The notes beneath the pieces are model-generated. The model made no database searches and was not told where the DNA came from. It was given only the letters and a program-made list of their open reading frames with translations. A program made the translations under genes and the position numbers. Below, one piece after another: positions 61,826-64,000 of a stretch of DNA of 64,000 nt; positions within the stretch are counted from its first letter, which is position 1; each line of letters opens with the position of its first letter. Source of the DNA: Streptomyces sp. HPF1205 (GTDB lineage: Bacteria > Actinomycetota > Actinomycetes > Streptomycetales > Streptomycetaceae). The DNA lies in the NCBI RefSeq assembly GCF_020400825.1, contig NZ_JAINVH010000036.1:1-64000 (forward strand), given 5' to 3'.

Positions 61826-62809
61826 GTGAAGCACTACGGAACCAACCACGGCGGCGCCCCCGGCGCGGCTGACGCCGACGTCCTGTCGGGCGCCGACCAG
61901 CGTCTGATCGCCGCCCTGCAGTGCGACGGCCGCGCGGCCGCGGAACGGCTGGCGGACGTGCTCGGCATGAGCACACGCGAGGTGCACCGGCGGCTCGGGT
62001 CCCTGGCCCGCCACGGCGCCGTCCGCATCCGCGGCCGCCTGACGCAGCCCCCCGACCTGGGAGCGGTACAGCTCCGCATCCGCGTGCTGCGCGGCAGGCT
62101 GGAACAGATCGTCGCGGCGCTCGCCGCCCGGGACGACATTCCGTTCCTGGACGTGTCCGCCACGGGGGACGAGATCCACGCCATCCAGTTCACCCGCGGG
62201 TCCGCCGCCCGGCGCAACCGCCTGCTCTTCGAGCAACTGCCCGCCACCAGCGCCGTCACCTCGGTGGAGGCCCAGACGGTGCTGCACGCCTTCCGCCAGG
62301 CCCACGAGTGGCGGCTGGACGTGCTCGACCCGGCCGAGCGGCAGGCCCTCACCCCGCCCCACGTCGCCCCCGCGTGGCGGGAGCCGGACGAGGTCGACCG
62401 GGCCGTCGCGGCCGCCCTGGCCGAGGACGGCCGGTCGTCCGCGTCGGCTGTCGCCGAGCGCACCGGTCACCCGGCCTCGACGGTCCGCCGACGGCTGGCC
62501 GCGCTGTTCGCCGAGGGCCTGCTGCGCACCGAGGTCGTGGTCGACCCCAGGCGCCTGGGCCTGCAGGTCGACGCCAACGTGTGGCTGCAGGTCCCGCCCG
62601 ACCGACTGGACACGACCGGCCGCACCCTCGCCGCGCACCCGGCCGTGCACGGCGCGCTGGCCGGCACCGGACGCAGCAACCTCTCCGTGGCCCTGTGGCT
62701 GCCGGACACCGCCGCCCTGTACCGCTTCCTCAGCGAGGACCTCACCGGCCTCGGCGTCACCGCCGCCGAGACCTTCCTGGTCGGCCGGGCCGTGAAGCGC
62801 CCCGGGTGA
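61826..62809 (+). CDS. Lrp/AsnC-family regulator with two modules
   Basis: This 327-residue protein has two HTH regions: AERLADVLGMSTREVHRRLG (about 40) and ASAVAERTGHPASTVRRRLA (about 210). Each is followed by an effector-type alpha/beta domain, so it looks like a tandem duplication of a normal 150-residue Lrp protein. It starts at GTG 61826. It may control the upstream IMPase-like gene or metabolism nearby. Confidence 0.82.
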   Translation: MKHYGTNHGGAPGAADADVLSGADQRLIAALQCDGRAAAERLADVLGMSTREVHRRLGSLARHGAVRIRGRLTQPPDLGAVQLRIRVLRGRLEQIVAALAARDDIPFLDVSATGDEIHAIQFTRGSAARRNRLLFEQLPATSAVTSVEAQTVLHAFRQAHEWRLDVLDPAERQALTPPHVAPAWREPDEVDRAVAAALAEDGRSSASAVAERTGHPASTVRRRLAALFAEGLLRTEVVVDPRRLGLQVDANVWLQVPPDRLDTTGRTLAAHPAVHGALAGTGRSNLSVALWLPDTAALYRFLSEDLTGLGVTAAETFLVGRAVKRPG

Positions 62810-62872
62810 ACGCGGATGACGCGGACGGCGTGGACGGCGCGGACGGCGCCGACGACCTGCCGCCGCCGGTGG

Positions 62873-63529
62873 TCACGCCCCGCGGGTCATACCGTCCGCC
62901 AGAGCGCCGACGAGGCGGATCAGGGTGGGTTCGAAGGCGATGCCGAGATGGGCCAGCTCGGGCTCCTCCGCGTAGAGGCGGGTGAGGGTTTCGGCGGGGT
63001 GTGCGGCTTGCCACAAGGGTGCGGCCATGGCGATGACCGCGATGACCAGGTCGCCCGCCTGTGCCTCGTCAAGTGCGCCGGCCGAGCTGATGGCGGTGAC
63101 GAGGGTCTCCACGCCGGCGAGGGCAACGGTCTTGAAGGCGTGGACGCGCTCGTAGGTGACCTCGCGTTCGAGGTTGAGGGGCACGTGCGTCAGCAGGTCG
63201 CAGAAGAGCGGCCGCTCGGCGAGCGAAGCGGTGAGGGTGCGGGCCAGCTCGTCCGAGGTGACCCGGCGTCCTGCCAGCCGCGCGGCGACGTCCTCCGACC
63301 AGTCGCGGTATCCCTCTTCGGCGAGGCTGAGCAGGATCTCTTCGCGTGAGGAGTAGTAGCGGCGGACCGCCGAGGCGTGCAGGCCCGCATGTCCGGCGAT
63401 GGCCGTCAGGGTGACCGCCCGGACGCCCTCGCGGGTGCCCAGGACGCGGGCCGCCTTCAGGAGGTCGGCGGCCCGCTGTTCCTTGTGGTGGCGGGAGTAG
63501 GCGCGCTGGAAGGAGTTCGGGTGCGTCAT
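62873..63529 (-). CDS. TetR/AcrR-family regulator
   Basis: This 218-residue regulator has the HTH LTAIAGHAGLHASAVRRYYS and a long C-terminal domain with FCDLLTHVPLNLEREVTYER, typical of the TetR_C subgroup with that motif. ATG 63529 lies 16 bases from a double palindrome. It is divergent from the partial quinone oxidoreductase at 63793, its likely target along with itself. Confidence 0.88.
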   Translation of the reverse strand: MTHPNSFQRAYSRHHKEQRAADLLKAARVLGTREGVRAVTLTAIAGHAGLHASAVRRYYSSREEILLSLAEEGYRDWSEDVAARLAGRRVTSDELARTLTASLAERPLFCDLLTHVPLNLEREVTYERVHAFKTVALAGVETLVTAISSAGALDEAQAGDLVIAVIAMAAPLWQAAHPAETLTRLYAEEPELAHLGIAFEPTLIRLVGALADGMTRGA

Positions 63530-63545
63530 AGGTCCCGATCCTAGC

Positions 63546-63587
63546 AACGCAATACGATTGCGTTAGACAACGCAAGGTGGTTGCGTT
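63546..63587. promoter_or_regulatory. Double TetR operator
   Basis: aacgcaat-acg-attgcgtt (63546-63564) is a perfect palindrome, and aacgcaa-ggtgg-ttgcgtt (63569-63587) is a second one, 23 bases away centre to centre. Two sites on one face of the helix suggest cooperative binding. They overlap the TetR promoter and precede the 63793 gene. Confidence 0.8.
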
Positions 63588-63792
63588 ACTGTCGGTGGGG
63601 TGGCCGGCAAACAGACCTGTCCTCTTCTCCGCAGGCTCCGCAGGCTCCGCGGGATGCGCGGGCCAGGCCGGAAGAGCGTCCCTGCGGTTCGACAGCCCCG
63701 CCCCCGGCGCCGCCCGAAGATGTTCGGCCCGGTCCCGGTGCCCGGCGTAGGACAGCGGCCCCTCCCACAGACCCCGAAGCAGGAGAGTTCCC

Positions 63793-64000
63793 ATGCGTGC
63801 GATGACCATCAGTGAGTTCGGCGGGCCCCAAGTCCTGGTCCCGGTCGACCTGCCCGACCCGAAGCCGGGTGCCGGGGAGATCACCATCGACACGACCCAC
63901 GCCGCAGTCGGCCTGGTTGACGTCATGTTCCGCCGCGGCGACCTGGCCGACCGGCCCGGCTTTCCCCAGCCGCCCTTCGTGCCCGGTCTGGAAGTCGCCG
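63793..64000 (+). CDS. NADPH:quinone reductase-like protein, 5' part
   Basis: The first 69 codons of a medium-chain reductase (MRAMTISEFGGPQVLVPVDL; AAVGLVDVMFRRGDLADRPG; PPFVPGLEVA) are present, and the window ends inside it. aggagag precedes ATG 63793. The GROES-like start matches QOR-type reductases. It is divergent from the TetR gene with the double operator in between. Confidence 0.8.
   Translation, partial: MRAMTISEFGGPQVLVPVDLPDPKPGAGEITIDTTHAAVGLVDVMFRRGDLADRPGFPQPPFVPGLEVA

Overview
The window is high-GC DNA with GTG starts, ATGA operon overlaps, strong third-position G/C and families typical of Streptomyces (TetR, HxlR, SpoIIE-type phosphatases, a membrane XRE regulator, a DUF721-like protein, Fic/Doc remnants). 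It is most likely accessory sequence from a Streptomyces chromosome arm or linear plasmid. More than fifteen broken genes and three IS families support this. No tRNA, rRNA or CRISPR array was seen.

Layout. 1-5834: an IS21-family element (istA, istB). Its istB is split by a second element of about 3.66 kb (1972-5630) that carries an active-looking tyrosine recombinase, a small XRE-type protein, a zinc-ribbon recombinase-like protein and a barstar-family gene. 6233-8916: a broken monooxygenase, then an FtsX-type ABC exporter operon with its TetR regulator. 9145-11849: a secreted FG-GAP protein and a PdxH-like oxidase. 12130-21573: a urea/guanidine carboxylase regulon (APC permease, TetR, two DUF1989 proteins, biotin carboxylase, allophanate hydrolase) with the same palindrome at both promoters. 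22254-26514: a cluster on the minus strand of an MfnB-like furan synthase, aldehyde dehydrogenase, zinc alcohol dehydrogenase and methyltransferase. 27051-30680: decayed genes, including a heliorhodopsin C-terminus and a Fic/Doc toxin fused to an IS630 start. 30728-38730: SpoIIE phosphatase, DinB-like protein, broken serine hydrolase, J-domain-less DnaJ, broken lipoprotein, and a NAD(P)-binding oxidoreductase divergent from an HxlR regulator. 39194-44816: a PD-(D/E)XK-like protein, an IS110 remnant, a beta-propeller protein and an M48 protease. 44825-51708: LysR, more remnants, a secreted protein and a sigma factor. 51800-54970: a membrane XRE regulator, a LysM protein and a secreted protein. 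55184-64000: a uracil-DNA glycosylase-like protein, remnants, two TetR/oxidoreductase pairs with visible operators, an IMPase-like protein and an Lrp-type regulator.

The best candidates for something new are the MfnB-like furan cluster (23238-26514) and the recombinase element with barstar cargo inside istB. The carboxylase regulon is a recognisable system, but its shared TetR operator can be read directly from sequence.
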